NCBI GenBank assembly: GCA_945862155.1
Contig: CAMAXJ010000009.1
Coordinates: 1-35,878, forward strand
Length of the DNA: 35,878 nucleotides
Reading direction: 5' to 3'
DNA from: Rhodoluna limnophila
GTDB taxonomy: Bacteria > Actinomycetota > Actinomycetes > Actinomycetales > Microbacteriaceae
Positions within the stretch are counted from its first letter, which is position 1; each line of letters opens with the position of its first letter. Positions 16,255 through 27,098 of this stretch are shown piece after piece. Under the pieces are notes generated by a model. The model had not been told where the DNA came from, did not search any database, and worked only from the letters and a program-made list of their open reading frames with translations. The position numbers were made by a program, and so were the translations under genes.

Positions 16255-17655
16255 ATGAGCTCACTTCGGAAAATCTTCAAGATGTATGACATCCGTGGCC
16301 TGGTTGGCTCCGAGATGACATTAGATGGCGTCAAAGCTATCGGAGCTGCCTTTGCAGACGAACTTGAGCTTGCGGGAAAATCTCTAGTTGTCGGTCATGA
16401 CATGCGAGGCTCCTCAGTATCGTTCGTGGAGGCGTTCATTGAAGGCGCTAATGCTAGAGGTGCAGATGCAATCAATTTGGGTCTTTGCTCAACCGACGAG
16501 TGCTACTTCGCCTCTGGTTTTCTAGATTCTGCAGCAGCTATGTTTACCGCCAGCCACAATCCCGCAAGCTACAACGGCATTAAGCTCTCGCGCGCAGGTG
16601 CTAGAGGAATTTCAATGGACACCGGGCTCTTGGCGATTTTGGCAAGGGCTGAAAACTATCTCAGTTCTGGTATCGAAGAAGTTGACGAGCCTGGCTTTTC
16701 AAGCGAGCACGAAATCATGGGGGAGTACGCAAGCTACCTAAGAAAGCTAGTTGACTTATCTTCAATACGTCCGCTGAAGATTGTCATCGACGCTGCTAAC
16801 GGAATGGGTGGCCTTACTGCACCGTCGGTGTTAGGTACCGGCGCGCACCTTCCAGGCCTTCCGCTTGAAATCATCCCGATGTATTTTGAACTTGATGGCT
16901 CATTCCCAAACCACGAAGCCAATCCATTAGATTCTAAAAACCTAGTTGATTTACAAAAGGCAGTTCTCCAGCACAAAGCTGACGTTGGCCTAGCATTTGA
17001 TGGCGATGCCGATCGAGTCTTCGTCATCGATGAAAAAGGTCAGCCAGTCACACCTTCAGCAATTGCGGCAATTGTTTCCTTGAGTGAAATTGCCAGAGCG
17101 AAGGCAAAAGGCGAAACTGACGTTTCGGTTTTGCATAATCTCCTTACCTCAAGGGCAGTTGCGGAGTTTATTTCAGGCGCCGGAGCAAAGCCAGTTAGAA
17201 CTCTAGTCGGTCACTCCCTCATCAAGGACGAGATGGCAAAAACTGGAGCAATCTTCGGAGGAGAGCATTCAGCTCACTATTACTTCAAAGATTTCTATGG
17301 AGCAGACAGCGGCATGTTGGCTGCGATGCACGTGCTTCGAGAGTTTGGACTCCAGGATCAGCCACTTTCAGAATTCACTGCCCGCTTCGATCCATACTTT
17401 GCTAGCGGGGAGATTAATTCCACTGTTTCTGACGCAAAGGAAAAAATCGCCCAAATTAGAGCCGAGTATTCGGGATATCCGGCAGATGAATTAGATGGGG
17501 TGACCATCAGTTCTGCTGAGGGTGAGAGTCCATGGTGGTGGTTCAACGTGAGAAGCTCCAACACTGAGCCTCTGCTTCGGCTAAATGTCGAATCCAGCGA
17601 CCAGGGGGCCTGTAAAGCCCTAACTGACAAGCTCCTGGAGATCATCAGAAGCTAG
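16255..17655 (+). CDS. manB: Phosphomannomutase/phosphoglucomutase
   Basis: This enzyme interconverts hexose 6- and 1-phosphates. With ManA it supplies mannose-1-phosphate for GDP-mannose. The 466 residues show all four alpha-D-phosphohexomutase landmarks: TASHNP with phosphoserine Ser100, DGDADR at 249-254 for magnesium, GEHS at 336-339 for sugar recognition, and RSSNTEP near the C-terminus for phosphate binding. The frame extends back to 16165, but the first 30 residues lie antisense to the Rv3259-like gene and are not conserved. The ATG at 16255, before [15 protein letters not shown], is chosen. It corresponds by position to Rv3257c. Confidence 0.94.
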   Translation: MSSLRKIFKMYDIRGLVGSEMTLDGVKAIGAAFADELELAGKSLVVGHDMRGSSVSFVEAFIEGANARGADAINLGLCSTDECYFASGFLDSAAAMFTASHNPASYNGIKLSRAGARGISMDTGLLAILARAENYLSSGIEEVDEPGFSSEHEIMGEYASYLRKLVDLSSIRPLKIVIDAANGMGGLTAPSVLGTGAHLPGLPLEIIPMYFELDGSFPNHEANPLDSKNLVDLQKAVLQHKADVGLAFDGDADRVFVIDEKGQPVTPSAIAAIVSLSEIARAKAKGETDVSVLHNLLTSRAVAEFISGAGAKPVRTLVGHSLIKDEMAKTGAIFGGEHSAHYYFKDFYGADSGMLAAMHVLREFGLQDQPLSEFTARFDPYFASGEINSTVSDAKEKIAQIRAEYSGYPADELDGVTISSAEGESPWWWFNVRSSNTEPLLRLNVESSDQGACKALTDKLLEIIRS

Positions 17656-17666
17656 ATTTTTTGGGG

Positions 17667-17672
17667 GATAAT
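17667..17672 (+). promoter_or_regulatory. Possible -10 hexamer for leaderless sahH
   Basis: GATAAT ends 6 nt before the ATG at 17679, in the 23-bp gap after manB. The preceding GGGGG run (17663-17667) is 11 nt from the ATG, rather far for a ribosome binding site. A leaderless transcript is therefore a reasonable reading. Confidence 0.45.
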
Positions 17673-17678
17673 AGACAA

Positions 17679-19154
17679 ATGCTAAAACCAAAAACCCAAA
17701 TTGAATTCAAAGTTGCCGATCTTGCCCTAGCCGAGTCTGGAAGACACCAGATTCGCCTGGCCGAAAACGAGATGCCTGGGCTTATGTCCCTGCGCGAGGA
17801 GTTCGCATCTAGCCAGCCTCTAAAGGGTGCCCGCATCGCCGGCTCACTCCACATGACAGTTCAAACTGCCGTGCTTATTGAAACTTTGGTTGCGCTCGGT
17901 GCGCAGGTTCGTTGGGCAAGTTGCAACATCTTCTCAACCCAGGACGAAGCAGCAGCAGCTGTTGCCGTAGGTCCAACTGGAACAGTTGCTCAGCCTTCGG
18001 GAGTTCCTGTTTTTGCCTGGAAGGGCGAGACTCTTCCTGAGTACTGGTGGGCAACCTCAAGAATCTTTGACTGGTCAACAGAGGCAGAAGCAGAAGGTCT
18101 TGATTACACCGGACCGAACATGATTTTGGATGATGGTGGCGACGCCACATTGCTAGTTCACAAGGGTCGCGAGTTTGAACTTGCCGGTTCGGTTCCTCCA
18201 ACCGGTGCAGATGACAGCGAAGAGTACGGTGTGATTCTTGAGTTGCTTCGTGATTCACTGAAGGAGTCAAAGGACCGCTTCACCAAGATTGCAAAAGACA
18301 TCATCGGGGTCACCGAAGAAACCACAACTGGTGTACACAGACTTTACGAATTCTTCAAGCGCGGAGAACTATTGTTCCCAGCCATCAATGTGAACGACGC
18401 AGTTACCAAGACAAAGTTTGACAACAAGTATGGAATCAGACACTCTCTTCCAGATGGTCTAAACCGCGCAACCGACGTTCTAATCGGAGGCAAGACTGTT
18501 TGGGTCGGCGGCTACGGCGATGTCGGTAAGGGCGCAGTTGAGGCCATGGCCGGACAGGGTGCCAGAGTTATCGTTTCTGAAATCGATCCGATCTGTGCTT
18601 TGCAGGCAGTAATGGATGGTTACCAGGTTGCCAAGCTTGAAACAGTTCTCGAAGAAGTAGACATTTTTGTTACCGCAACCGGAAACACTCGCGTGATTAC
18701 TCCTGAGCATGTAATGCAGATGAAGAACTACGCAGTGATTGCAAACATCGGACACTTCGATGACGAGATTGATATGTTGGGCATCGGCAAAATTGCCGGC
18801 GTTGGCAAGATTGAAATCAAGCCACAGGTTCACGAGTGGGTTCTTCCAAACGGCAGAAGCGTTCTTATTCTCTCCGAGGGTCGACTGATGAACCTTGGAA
18901 ACGCAACCGGTCACCCAAGCTTTGTGATGAGCACCTCGTTCTCAAACCAGGTGTTGGCTCAGATTGAGTTGTTTACCAATCTCGAGGCTTACCCACTGGG
19001 TGTTCACTTCATCCCTAAGTACCTAGATGAGAAGGTTGCAAGACTGCACTTAGCTCCTCTGGGTGTAGAACTGACCGAACTTACTGGAGAGCAGGCACGC
19101 TATATTGGGGTACCAGCCACTGGACCATTCAAGGTAGATCACTACCGCTACTAG
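17679..19154 (+). CDS. sahH: Adenosylhomocysteinase
   Basis: SahH reversibly hydrolyses S-adenosylhomocysteine to adenosine and homocysteine and so keeps SAM-dependent methylation running in the cytosol. At 491 residues it has the long bacterial form. It has [15 protein letters not shown] near the start, [11 protein letters not shown] in the substrate domain, [18 protein letters not shown] as the NAD-binding loop, HFDDEID, and the family C-terminus FKVDHYRY with the Lys and Tyr that reach across to the neighbouring subunit's NAD. The ATG at 17679 is chosen over TTG 17661, which only adds MGDNRQ and lies inside a promoter-like sequence. mtrA follows after 8 bp, the same order as Rv3248c-Rv3246c. 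Confidence 0.97.
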   Translation: MLKPKTQIEFKVADLALAESGRHQIRLAENEMPGLMSLREEFASSQPLKGARIAGSLHMTVQTAVLIETLVALGAQVRWASCNIFSTQDEAAAAVAVGPTGTVAQPSGVPVFAWKGETLPEYWWATSRIFDWSTEAEAEGLDYTGPNMILDDGGDATLLVHKGREFELAGSVPPTGADDSEEYGVILELLRDSLKESKDRFTKIAKDIIGVTEETTTGVHRLYEFFKRGELLFPAINVNDAVTKTKFDNKYGIRHSLPDGLNRATDVLIGGKTVWVGGYGDVGKGAVEAMAGQGARVIVSEIDPICALQAVMDGYQVAKLETVLEEVDIFVTATGNTRVITPEHVMQMKNYAVIANIGHFDDEIDMLGIGKIAGVGKIEIKPQVHEWVLPNGRSVLILSEGRLMNLGNATGHPSFVMSTSFSNQVLAQIELFTNLEAYPLGVHFIPKYLDEKVARLHLAPLGVELTELTGEQARYIGVPATGPFKVDHYRY

Positions 19155-19162
19155 GAACTGAC

Positions 19163-19831
19163 ATGAACCCTAAGATCCTTGTCATCGATGATGACAATGC
19201 GCTTAGGGAAATGGTTGGAATTGTTCTTTCGTCCGCGGGATTTACCCCCGAGTACTGTCCCGATGGCGACCAAGCGTTAGAAAAGTTCAAGCAGTTTGAG
19301 CCGGATCTAGTTTTACTCGATGTGATGCTTCCAGGTAAAGATGGAATTGCTGTTTGTCGCGAAATTCGCAACATTGCCGGAACTCCAATCATCATGCTCA
19401 CCGCAAAAACTGAAACCACCGATGTAGTTTTGGGGCTTGAAGCAGGCGCTGATGACTACATCGTTAAGCCTTTTGAGCCAAGCGTTCTAACCGCTCGAAT
19501 CAAGGCAAGACTTAGGCCAATGACTTCTCTCGAAGAGACAGTTACCGTTGGACCCCTCACTCTGGATGTTGTTGGACATCAGGTGCTAAAAAACGGAGGC
19601 CCGATTTCACTTACACCGCTCGAATTCAATTTGCTTTTGACGCTTGCGCAAAAGCCAAAGCAAGTCTTCACGCGCGAGATGCTGCTGGAGAAAGTTTGGG
19701 GCTATCACTACAAAGCCGACACCAGGCTTGTAAACGTCCACGTGCAAAGACTGCGTTCGAAGATTGAGGAAGATCCAGACAATCCAAAGATCGTCACTAC
19801 GGTTCGAGGCATCGGCTATAGGGCTGGCTAG
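19163..19831 (+). CDS. mtrA: Response regulator MtrA (OmpR/PhoB family)
   Basis: MtrA is the DNA-binding partner of MtrB and controls cell-wall, division and osmotic genes in actinobacteria. The 222 residues hold a receiver domain (1-115) with acidic pair Asp10/Asp11, phosphoacceptor Asp53 in LLDVMLPGKDG, the Thr of MLTAK and the Lys of IVKPFE. A winged-helix domain (about 128-222) with RLRSKIEEDP and TVRGIGYRAG follows. An AGGA site lies 8 nt before the ATG. sahH precedes it and mtrB follows after 6 bp, with lpqB overlapping mtrB. The assignment is secure from both sequence and order. Confidence 0.97.
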   Translation: MNPKILVIDDDNALREMVGIVLSSAGFTPEYCPDGDQALEKFKQFEPDLVLLDVMLPGKDGIAVCREIRNIAGTPIIMLTAKTETTDVVLGLEAGADDYIVKPFEPSVLTARIKARLRPMTSLEETVTVGPLTLDVVGHQVLKNGGPISLTPLEFNLLLTLAQKPKQVFTREMLLEKVWGYHYKADTRLVNVHVQRLRSKIEEDPDNPKIVTTVRGIGYRAG

Positions 19832-19837
19832 GCAAAG

Positions 19838-21400
19838 ATGCTGAAGCTTCTAAGACGCTCGGTTCAAGCCCGAGCGGTCGCCACCACGGTTGCGCTGAGT
19901 GGAGTGCTGATTGCTGCCCTTGGCGGATTCCTATCTTTTTCCATTGGTAATGGTTTGTTTGAGGCAAGACTGAGCCAGATATTGGCGGAGTCAGAAGCGG
20001 CCGTTATAGATGTCCAAAATACTTTTGCCGCCTCCAGCGTCAATGACGAAGTAGCTTTGCAGATTCTTTTGAATTCGGTGGTCCCAAAGCTCGAGGCAAC
20101 AGGAGTTGCCGACACCAGACGGGTGGCGCTACTTCGTTCTCCAGGACAGGCTGGAATCCAGCTGCTTCAGAGCCCGATCTCTTCGGGTCTAGATACTCAA
20201 GTGATCGGCCAGAGCTTTAGGGAAGAGGTTAGAAACAGCGCAGGGCGAGTGCTGTACCAATCGATTCAGCTGTCCTTCGCTGAAAACGGGATCGTACGCC
20301 TAAGTCCCGGAATAGTTGTTGGATCGCCGGTTGAAATTCCACTGGCGGGTAAGTACGAGCTATATCTTGTATTCGACCTGTCCAGCGATCAGCAAACCCT
20401 TGACTTTGTTCAGCAGACGCTGCTAATTGGTGGCCTAGTTCTTATCGTTATCATTGGCGGTGTTTCCTACGTTGTTACTAGCTGGTTGGTTCGCCCAGTG
20501 AAGGTAGCGGCTGAAGTTTCTGAAGAGATTGCCGACGGGGCACTGGATGTTCGACTGCTCGAAAAGGGCGAGGATGTTATTGCAGTGCTAGCTCGGTCTT
20601 TCAATAAAATGGCCGATAGCTTGCAGCGGCAAATCACAAAGCTAGCGAGCGTTTCAAAAATGCAGCAACGATTCGTCTCTGACGTCTCTCACGAACTTAG
20701 AACCCCACTCACCACCATCAAGCTCGCAGGTGACCTACTCTTTGAAGCTAGAGACACTCTTGATCCGACTCTTCGTCGATCAGCCGAACTACTGCACGGT
20801 CAGATTGTTCGCTTTGAGGTTTTGCTAAATGACCTACTAGAAATTTCCCGCTACGATGCTGGAGCTGTTCGGGCGGAACTCGAGATTCACGATCTCAATC
20901 AAGTAGTTGGAAATGCGATTGCTTCAATTGATCCGCTCGCAAAAAACCGAGGTAGTCGGGTAGAAGTGGTAGCTCCAAACGGTGAAATATTGGCCGAATT
21001 TGATGCGCGCCGCATTGAACGGCTTCTTCGAAACCTGCTCGCGAATGCAATTGAGCACGGTGAAGGAAAACCTATCCGAGTTGAGGTTGGAGAAAACGCG
21101 CACGCGGTAGCTGTGAACGTGAGCGATCGTGGAATAGGCATGACAAAAGCCCAGCTCGAGCGTGTCTTCGACAGGTTCTGGAGAGCAGACCCTGCCCGCA
21201 AGCGAACTTCCGGCGGCACCGGTCTAGGGCTAGCCATTTCCTTAGAAGACACCATGCTGCACGGGGGAACCCTTGATGTATGGGCTGCTCCAGATGCAGG
21301 AGCAACATTTAGACTCACCTTGCCAAAAGTTCAGGGCTCGGAAATCACCGAATCGCCGTTAGTTTTGCCAAACAGTGACGAGCCTGGAGATAAGGCATGA
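19838..21400 (+). CDS. mtrB: Sensor histidine kinase MtrB
   Basis: MtrB is the membrane kinase that phosphorylates MtrA. The 520 residues have a first transmembrane helix at about 15-35 and an extracytoplasmic sensor of about 150 residues. A second helix at about 190-212, a HAMP linker to about 265 and the H-box SDVSHELRTPLTTIK with His285 follow. The ATPase domain carries NLLANAIEHGEG, DRGIGM and SGGTGLGLAIS. The short C-terminal tail after the ATPase domain is low in conserved features. The stop overlaps the lpqB start as ATGA, linking synthesis of kinase and lipoprotein. Confidence 0.96.
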   Translation: MLKLLRRSVQARAVATTVALSGVLIAALGGFLSFSIGNGLFEARLSQILAESEAAVIDVQNTFAASSVNDEVALQILLNSVVPKLEATGVADTRRVALLRSPGQAGIQLLQSPISSGLDTQVIGQSFREEVRNSAGRVLYQSIQLSFAENGIVRLSPGIVVGSPVEIPLAGKYELYLVFDLSSDQQTLDFVQQTLLIGGLVLIVIIGGVSYVVTSWLVRPVKVAAEVSEEIADGALDVRLLEKGEDVIAVLARSFNKMADSLQRQITKLASVSKMQQRFVSDVSHELRTPLTTIKLAGDLLFEARDTLDPTLRRSAELLHGQIVRFEVLLNDLLEISRYDAGAVRAELEIHDLNQVVGNAIASIDPLAKNRGSRVEVVAPNGEILAEFDARRIERLLRNLLANAIEHGEGKPIRVEVGENAHAVAVNVSDRGIGMTKAQLERVFDRFWRADPARKRTSGGTGLGLAISLEDTMLHGGTLDVWAAPDAGATFRLTLPKVQGSEITESPLVLPNSDEPGDKA

Positions 21401-23055
21401 AGCGTCTTTTAGCTCTGGCGCTGGCAATGACCCTGACCGGATGCGCGTCTCTGCCAGTAGCCGGCCCGGTTCGCATTGGCCCCGATCTGGTGCCAGTCAC
21501 CGACGGGGACTCCTTCTACTACTCACCGTCTTCTCCTTCTGACGGTGCCAGTCAAACCGAAATTCTCAATGGCTTTATTGCTGCAGGAACCGGTCCACAA
21601 AACGACTACGCGGTTGCTAGGGAGTACTTGAGTGAAAGCATTCGTTCTAGCTGGAATCCCAACGAAGAAGTTCTCATTCAAAGATCAAGCCCGCAGGTCG
21701 TTATCTCAGATCAGGACACCGCAGAGTTAGTGGTGGATGTAGCAGCGACTGTGGATGCAGACGGAAAATATCAGGTGGCGCCTTTAGGTCTTGGCCGTGT
21801 TCTTGAGTTCAGCTTTGTTCAAGAGAATTCACAGTGGCGTTTAAGCGCTGTCCCAGATGCAACCGTTTTGATCAGACCAGTTTTTGATGTGGTATTTAGT
21901 GGTTACTCTGTCTATTTTCTCGATCGGCAAAAGCGCTTCTTGGTCCCTGAGCTTCGTTGGTTTCCTGCAACGGCAGCGACAGGAACCAGGCTTGCCAACG
22001 CTTTGCTTGGAGGTCCGAGCAGCTGGTTGAAACCAGCAGTTGTATCGGCGATACCAAGCGGTACAAGATTATCCATCGACGCGGTTACCGTTGAAAACGG
22101 TGTTGCTCTGGTGGATCTAACAGCTCGTGCGCTGGTTGCTTCTCGCTCGGATAGATCTTTGATGAAGTCTCAGTTGGAGGCAACCTTATCTCAGCTATCG
22201 AATATCTCGAAGGTTGCAATATCTATTGAAAGAGCTAGGCAGGAAATTCTCGATACTGATAACAACACTGGGGAGATGGCAGTTAGGTCTCTGGCGGTAG
22301 TGGATGAAGAAGGCCTCGAACTTTTGGCCTCGTCACAGGAATCAGTTTTTGCACCTGGTAAAAACTTCTTTGAACAATCGGAGCTTACGGAAATTGCACT
22401 CTCTGGCCAATCAGGTTGGATCGCTACCTTGACTGATACCGGAGTGTTCAGGACTGGAGGGGATAGGCCCGGAGCCGAAGTTGAACTAATTGACTCCAGA
22501 GCGGCCATTGCCGACATCGAGTTTGACCCTCAGGAGTATCTGTGGAGCGTATCTCGGGTGCAAGGTTCCGAAATCATCGCCACATCCCCAAGCCTTGAGC
22601 AAAGCACCATCATGGCTCCTTGGCTAACCGGTCAATCGGTTCGAGCCTTTGAGATTTCCCCTGAGGGTTCAAAAATTGCGATTCTGGTCCAAGGGTCCAG
22701 TAGCACTCGGGTACTAGTTAGCGCAGTGATTAGAAATTCTTTGGGGACCCCAATTGAGCTAACCGAACCACTTGAGGTAGCAAGTGAATTATCTAATCCC
22801 TCATCGGTTAGTTGGGTTGATCAAATCACCATTGCAACTGTGAACACCGCAAGTGGATCCACCAGCGTGCTTCTAAGCACTATCGGTGGCACCTCAAGGC
22901 AACTGCCAGCTCTTCCGGCGACCAGAAAAATTATGGCTGCTGGCACTAGTTCGCAGCTTTACCTTTTGACTGAAACCGGTGAACTATTTTCCTTTAGAGG
23001 ATCAGCCTGGACACCGCTTCGTCAATCAATTCGTGCATTGGCTTTGATCAAATAG
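21397..23055 (+). CDS. lpqB: Lipoprotein LpqB, accessory to MtrAB
   Basis: LpqB is an exported lipoprotein known to act with MtrB on envelope homeostasis. The 552 residues begin MKRLLALALAMTLTGC, with lipidated Cys16 in the LTGC lipobox. A GerMN-like domain spans about 183-285 (containing LANALLGGPSSWL and VENGVALVDLT). The remaining residues, about 300-552, look like a beta-propeller, with short strands around SGWIATLTDTGVFR and QLYLLTETGELFSF. Overlap with mtrB by 4 bp and the following ComF-like gene match Rv3245c-Rv3242c order. Confidence 0.95.
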   Translation: MKRLLALALAMTLTGCASLPVAGPVRIGPDLVPVTDGDSFYYSPSSPSDGASQTEILNGFIAAGTGPQNDYAVAREYLSESIRSSWNPNEEVLIQRSSPQVVISDQDTAELVVDVAATVDADGKYQVAPLGLGRVLEFSFVQENSQWRLSAVPDATVLIRPVFDVVFSGYSVYFLDRQKRFLVPELRWFPATAATGTRLANALLGGPSSWLKPAVVSAIPSGTRLSIDAVTVENGVALVDLTARALVASRSDRSLMKSQLEATLSQLSNISKVAISIERARQEILDTDNNTGEMAVRSLAVVDEEGLELLASSQESVFAPGKNFFEQSELTEIALSGQSGWIATLTDTGVFRTGGDRPGAEVELIDSRAAIADIEFDPQEYLWSVSRVQGSEIIATSPSLEQSTIMAPWLTGQSVRAFEISPEGSKIAILVQGSSSTRVLVSAVIRNSLGTPIELTEPLEVASELSNPSSVSWVDQITIATVNTASGSTSVLLSTIGGTSRQLPALPATRKIMAAGTSSQLYLLTETGELFSFRGSAWTPLRQSIRALALIK

Positions 23056-23127
23056 CTAATCGACTTGTTTTCAACAACTTGCCCGATCGGGTGGGCGGCA
23101 GCCGGTGTAATCGGCTCAAATAGTTAT

Positions 23128-23775
23128 ATGAAGAACTTGAGTTTTCTCGATTTTGTCTTTCCCTCTAGGTGTGCGGTGTGTGAGGCGCTAGGACCAAACC
23201 TCTGCGAAAATTGCCGGCAGGTACTTACCCCCTCACCTCATGGATTTGCGCGAGGTCCAGTTGTTGGTCGGGCAGCGACTTTTCATTCCCCCGAGGTTTC
23301 TAAGCTGTTGGTCTCATTTAAGGATCGGGGTCAGTCAGCGCTAATTAGTGATCTAAATAAACTAATCACTCCTTTGGTTGCTGAGCTTGCTGCATTTAGC
23401 GAAAATGTCTACTTAGTGCCGGCACCGAGTCGCTTGGAGAATTTTGCCAGACGTGGGTTTACGCCCAGTTTGGTTCTTGCACGAGCACTTTCTAATCAGG
23501 CTGCAAATACTCGAGTGCTGAACGCCTTGATGTTGGCAAAACACGTCAAAGACCAAGTCGGCCTCTCAAGTTCGCAGCGCCATGCAAATTTGGCCGGCAG
23601 CATGTCTCTAAATCAGAAAGTGGCTGGCAAGCCTTGCTTTGTGGTGGATGATATCTGCACCACTGGAGCCACACTCATTGAAGCCTGGAGGGCGCTATCG
23701 GTAGCCGGAGCTAACGTGCTCGGGGCAATGGTTGTCAGCGAATCAAAACCAGCTCTGGCCCAGTCAATAGGCTAA
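23128..23775 (+). CDS. ComF-like phosphoribosyltransferase-fold protein
   Basis: ComF-family proteins combine a zinc-ribbon-like N-terminus with a PRTase fold. In transformable bacteria ComF helps process incoming single-stranded DNA, but the role in actinobacteria is not established. The 215-residue protein starts MKNLSFLDFVFPSRCAVCE and has the cysteine pairs CAVC and CENC at about 13-29. FARRGFTPSLVLARAL lies in the middle. The PRPP loop FVVDDICTTGATLIEAW is near the C-terminus. The frame extends to TTG 23065, but those 21 residues are unlike the family. The ATG at 23128 has no obvious ribosome binding site, so the start is uncertain. It corresponds by position to Rv3242c. Confidence 0.85.
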   Translation: MKNLSFLDFVFPSRCAVCEALGPNLCENCRQVLTPSPHGFARGPVVGRAATFHSPEVSKLLVSFKDRGQSALISDLNKLITPLVAELAAFSENVYLVPAPSRLENFARRGFTPSLVLARALSNQAANTRVLNALMLAKHVKDQVGLSSSQRHANLAGSMSLNQKVAGKPCFVVDDICTTGATLIEAWRALSVAGANVLGAMVVSESKPALAQSIG

Positions 23776-23853
23776 ATTCACGACGGCTAGGCGCTCTAAA
23801 GGGCCAGCGTCTAAGATTGAGGTAATTACTTCCCATTTGATTTGGAGCGCATT

Positions 23854-26541
23854 TTGGCGTCTATTTTTGACAAGATTCTCCGTGCAGGAGAGGGCAAGGT
23901 CCTTGCCAAACTCAAGTCTCTAACCAAGGCTGTGAACTCCCTCGAAACTGAGTTCCAGCAGCTTTCTGACGAAGAACTCAAGAACGAAACCAAAACCCTA
24001 AGAGATCGATTCGCCAAAGGCGAATCTCTAGATGATCTATTGCCAGAGGCTTTCGCAGCCGTCCGGGAGGCCGCGACCAGAACTATTGGTCTTCGACCTT
24101 TCGATGTTCAGATCATGGGTGGAGCTGCCCTTCATCTTGGCAACATCGCCGAAATGAAAACCGGTGAAGGTAAGACTCTCGTTGCCACCTTGCCTGCCTA
24201 CCTAAACGCGATTGCTGGCCGTGGAGTTCACGTTGTTACAACTAATGACTATTTAGCTGGATATCAGTCAGAACTTATGAGCCGTGTCTTTAGGGCCCTT
24301 GGTATGACCACCGGTTGCATTCTTTCTGGCCAAGAGCCAGCTGAACGCAGAGAGCAATACCTTGCGGATATCACTTACGGAACCAACAACGAGTTTGGTT
24401 TTGACTACCTGCGCGATAACATGGCTTGGCAAAAATCTGACCTAGTTCAGCGAGGACACTTTTTTGCAATCGTCGATGAGGTTGACTCCATTCTTATCGA
24501 CGAGGCGAGAACTCCGTTGATTATTTCTGGTCCTTCCTCAGGGGAGGCTAACCGCTGGTTCAACGAGTTCTCCAAGATCGCTGAGCGCCTGCAGTCAGTT
24601 ATCGACTACGAAGTCGATGAGAAAAAGCGCACCATTGGAATCCTCGAGCCAGGTATCCAAAAAGTTGAGGACTACCTAGGAATTGAAAACCTATACGAGT
24701 CCACCAACACCCCCTTGATTTCATTTTTGAACAACTCAATTCGTGCCAAGGCGCTATTCAAAAAAGATAAGGACTACGTCGTTATCAAGGGCGAGGTTCT
24801 AATCGTTGATGAGCACACCGGACGTATTCTTTCTGGCCGACGATACAACGAAGGTATCCACCAGGCAATTGAAGCCAAAGAGGGCGTTGAGGTAAAGGCT
24901 GAGAACCAGACCCTGGCTACAGTCACGCTGCAGAACTTCTTCCGTCTTTACTCAAAGCTTGCCGGTATGACTGGAACAGCTGAGACTGAGGCGGCTGAAT
25001 TCATGGCCACCTACAAACTTGGTGTTATTCCAATTCCTACCAATAAACCAATGATTCGATGGGATCAGTCTGACCTAATCTATAAAAACGAAGAGGCCAA
25101 GTTCAACATGGTTGTTGAAGACATCGTTGAGCGTCACGCTAAAGGCCAGCCGGTTCTAATTGGAACCACCAGTGTTGAAAAGAGCGAGTACCTTTCGGTG
25201 CTTCTTGCCAAGCGCGGAGTTCGCCACGAAGTTCTAAACGCCAAAAACAATGCCCGTGAAGCGGCCATCATCGCTCTGGCGGGACGGTTTGGCTCAATCA
25301 CAGTTGCCACCAACATGGCCGGCCGTGGAACAGACATCATGCTCGGCGGTAACGCTGAGTTCCTAACCGTTGATTCCCTGCGCTCCAAAGGTCTAAACCC
25401 CGAGGAGCAGCCAGAAGAGTATGAAGCTGCCTGGGCTGCGGAATTTGAGCGCATCAAAAAAGAAGTTGCTGTTGAAGCCAAGAAGGTTCTATCTGTTGGT
25501 GGGCTCTATGTTCTTGGTACCGAGCGTCACGAATCTCGCAGAATTGACAACCAGCTACGAGGTCGTTCCGGCCGCCAGGGAGATGTTGGTGAATCCAGGT
25601 TCTACCTATCGCTAACCGATGATCTAATGCGCCTATTCAACTCGGGTGCTGCATCAGCTTTGATGAACCGTGCCAGCGTTCCAGACGATACCGCCATCGA
25701 ATCCAAGGTTGTCTCTCGTGCAATCGCCAGTGCCCAGTCGCAGGTTGAGGGAAGAAACGCCGAAATTCGCAAGAACGTTTTGAAATACGACGATGTTCTA
25801 AACCGTCAGCGCGAAGCTATCTACGGTGACCGCCGTCACATCCTCGAAGGAGATAACATCGCCGGTCGCGTTCAGACTTTCCTTGAGGACACCTTCAAGT
25901 ACCTAGCCAATGCCGCCATGGAATCCAAAGAAGACACCGACACTATGCTGCAGGGTCTATGGACCGAGCTAAAGGCAATTTACCCAATCTCTATTGAGAT
26001 CAATGAAGTGCTAACTGAAGCAGGAAACCGAAGCAAGTTAACAGCAACATTTCTTGCAAACGAAATCATTAGCGACGCCAAGATTCAGTACGCCAGGCGC
26101 ACCGAGTCACTTGGCCCGGATGCGATGCGTGAGCTTGAAAGACGAGTTGTTTTGTCTGTGATTGACCGCAAGTGGAGAGATCACTTGTACGAGATGGACT
26201 ACCTCAAAGAGGGAATCGGTCTTCGTGCTATGGCTCAGCGCGATCCGTTGGTTGAGTACCAGCGTGAAGGATTCGAAATGTTCCAGCAGATGATGGGCTC
26301 AATCCGTGAAGAGGCCATCACCTACCTATTCAACGTTGAGGTAAAGCTAGACCAGTCACCGGTTGATCAGATCAAACCTCAGGCAAATCTGACCTACAGC
26401 GCTCCTGGAGAACCAGTTGAAGATTCCGAGCCAGTGCCAAGCCAAGCACCGGTTAACCGAGCTGCTGCCAGAAAGCAAGAGGCTGCTAACCGCAAGTCCG
26501 CTGGAAAGAAACAAAAGGGAAGCTCTTTCTTTAAGGATTAG
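23854..26541 (+). CDS. secA: Preprotein translocase ATPase SecA
   Basis: SecA drives export of unfolded proteins through SecYEG. The 895 residues include the N-terminal linker [13 protein letters not shown], Walker A MKTGEGKT, the DEAD-like box [29 protein letters not shown], and the helicase motif [13 protein letters not shown] and [20 protein letters not shown]. The start is taken as TTG 23854, giving MASIFDK like other actinobacterial SecA1. GGAG at 23844-23847 sits exactly 6 nt upstream, whereas TTG 23842 has no such site. The C-terminus ends [11 protein letters not shown], without the zinc-binding CxCxnCH tail. The Rv3241c-like hibernation-factor gene often found before secA is absent here. 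Confidence 0.97.
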   Translation: MASIFDKILRAGEGKVLAKLKSLTKAVNSLETEFQQLSDEELKNETKTLRDRFAKGESLDDLLPEAFAAVREAATRTIGLRPFDVQIMGGAALHLGNIAEMKTGEGKTLVATLPAYLNAIAGRGVHVVTTNDYLAGYQSELMSRVFRALGMTTGCILSGQEPAERREQYLADITYGTNNEFGFDYLRDNMAWQKSDLVQRGHFFAIVDEVDSILIDEARTPLIISGPSSGEANRWFNEFSKIAERLQSVIDYEVDEKKRTIGILEPGIQKVEDYLGIENLYESTNTPLISFLNNSIRAKALFKKDKDYVVIKGEVLIVDEHTGRILSGRRYNEGIHQAIEAKEGVEVKAENQTLATVTLQNFFRLYSKLAGMTGTAETEAAEFMATYKLGVIPIPTNKPMIRWDQSDLIYKNEEAKFNMVVEDIVERHAKGQPVLIGTTSVEKSEYLSVLLAKRGVRHEVLNAKNNAREAAIIALAGRFGSITVATNMAGRGTDIMLGGNAEFLTVDSLRSKGLNPEEQPEEYEAAWAAEFERIKKEVAVEAKKVLSVGGLYVLGTERHESRRIDNQLRGRSGRQGDVGESRFYLSLTDDLMRLFNSGAASALMNRASVPDDTAIESKVVSRAIASAQSQVEGRNAEIRKNVLKYDDVLNRQREAIYGDRRHILEGDNIAGRVQTFLEDTFKYLANAAMESKEDTDTMLQGLWTELKAIYPISIEINEVLTEAGNRSKLTATFLANEIISDAKIQYARRTESLGPDAMRELERRVVLSVIDRKWRDHLYEMDYLKEGIGLRAMAQRDPLVEYQREGFEMFQQMMGSIREEAITYLFNVEVKLDQSPVDQIKPQANLTYSAPGEPVEDSEPVPSQAPVNRAAARKQEAANRKSAGKKQKGSSFFKD

Positions 26542-26978
26542 AGAAAACCGATGTTGGTTGCTCTCCAGCTACCGTTTTGACTCTCGAGCCTTATTGTTAC
26601 AGCCTTCGCCCTTTGCCGATTGGAAAGCAAAACCACTGATTCAATCACGTCCTCGGCGGGGGATTGATATCGAACTTTCACAACGTCAGTTGGTTGAATC
26701 ACGGGCTTTCGACCAGCTTTCAATCTTGCTTGTGCCCCGGCCGCTGCTCTGGCCCTAAGCAGTTCATACACCTGCTCGCTAACAACCCTTGATAGTTGAT
26801 CAACGGATCTAACCCCTGCCAGCACTTCATGAATTGCTCTTGCCATACTGGCCAGAAACACATTCGGAGTTTTTAGCGGTGCGGCTCTTGGAATATCAGG
26901 TCCGAACTCTAAGTGTCTTTGGCTTTCATAACCTCTTGAATGAACAGAACCTTCGATCCTTACTATTTGCCTGCGCAT
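26538..26978 (-). CDS. Rv3235-like (DUF6459-type) protein, function unknown
   Basis: The 146-residue protein has a disordered, Arg/Pro-rich N-terminus. A helix with [37 protein letters not shown] and a C-terminal beta region ([41 protein letters not shown]) follow. The pattern of a helix ending in VLAGxRxxxQL, then strands ending in ExxxGxWxxT, is that of the actinobacterial Rv3235/DUF6459 family found near secA. The biochemical role is unknown. The start has AAAGGGG upstream on the minus strand. The stop overlaps the convergent secA stop by 4 bp. Confidence 0.75.
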   Translation of the reverse strand: MRRQIVRIEGSVHSRGYESQRHLEFGPDIPRAAPLKTPNVFLASMARAIHEVLAGVRSVDQLSRVVSEQVYELLRARAAAGAQARLKAGRKPVIQPTDVVKVRYQSPAEDVIESVVLLSNRQRAKAVTIRLESQNGSWRATNIGFL

Positions 26979-27098
26979 GGTGCCCCTTTCAATTTGAAAT
27001 CCCCCAATTGAGATTGTTTGAGGATAGAACCTTCAATCCGCTATTTGTTACCCAGAAATAAGCTGTGGAAAAGATTCCAAAAGCAATCGGTCTTGCTA

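Noticed and set aside
18480-18914. 144-residue minus-strand frame
   Set aside because: It lies fully inside sahH, whose NAD-binding motifs are intact. No independent support.
26987-26999. 13-bp inverted repeat TTTCAA-T-TTGAAA upstream of the Rv3235-like gene
   Set aside because: AT-rich, short and overlapping the ribosome binding site region. No further support for a regulator site.
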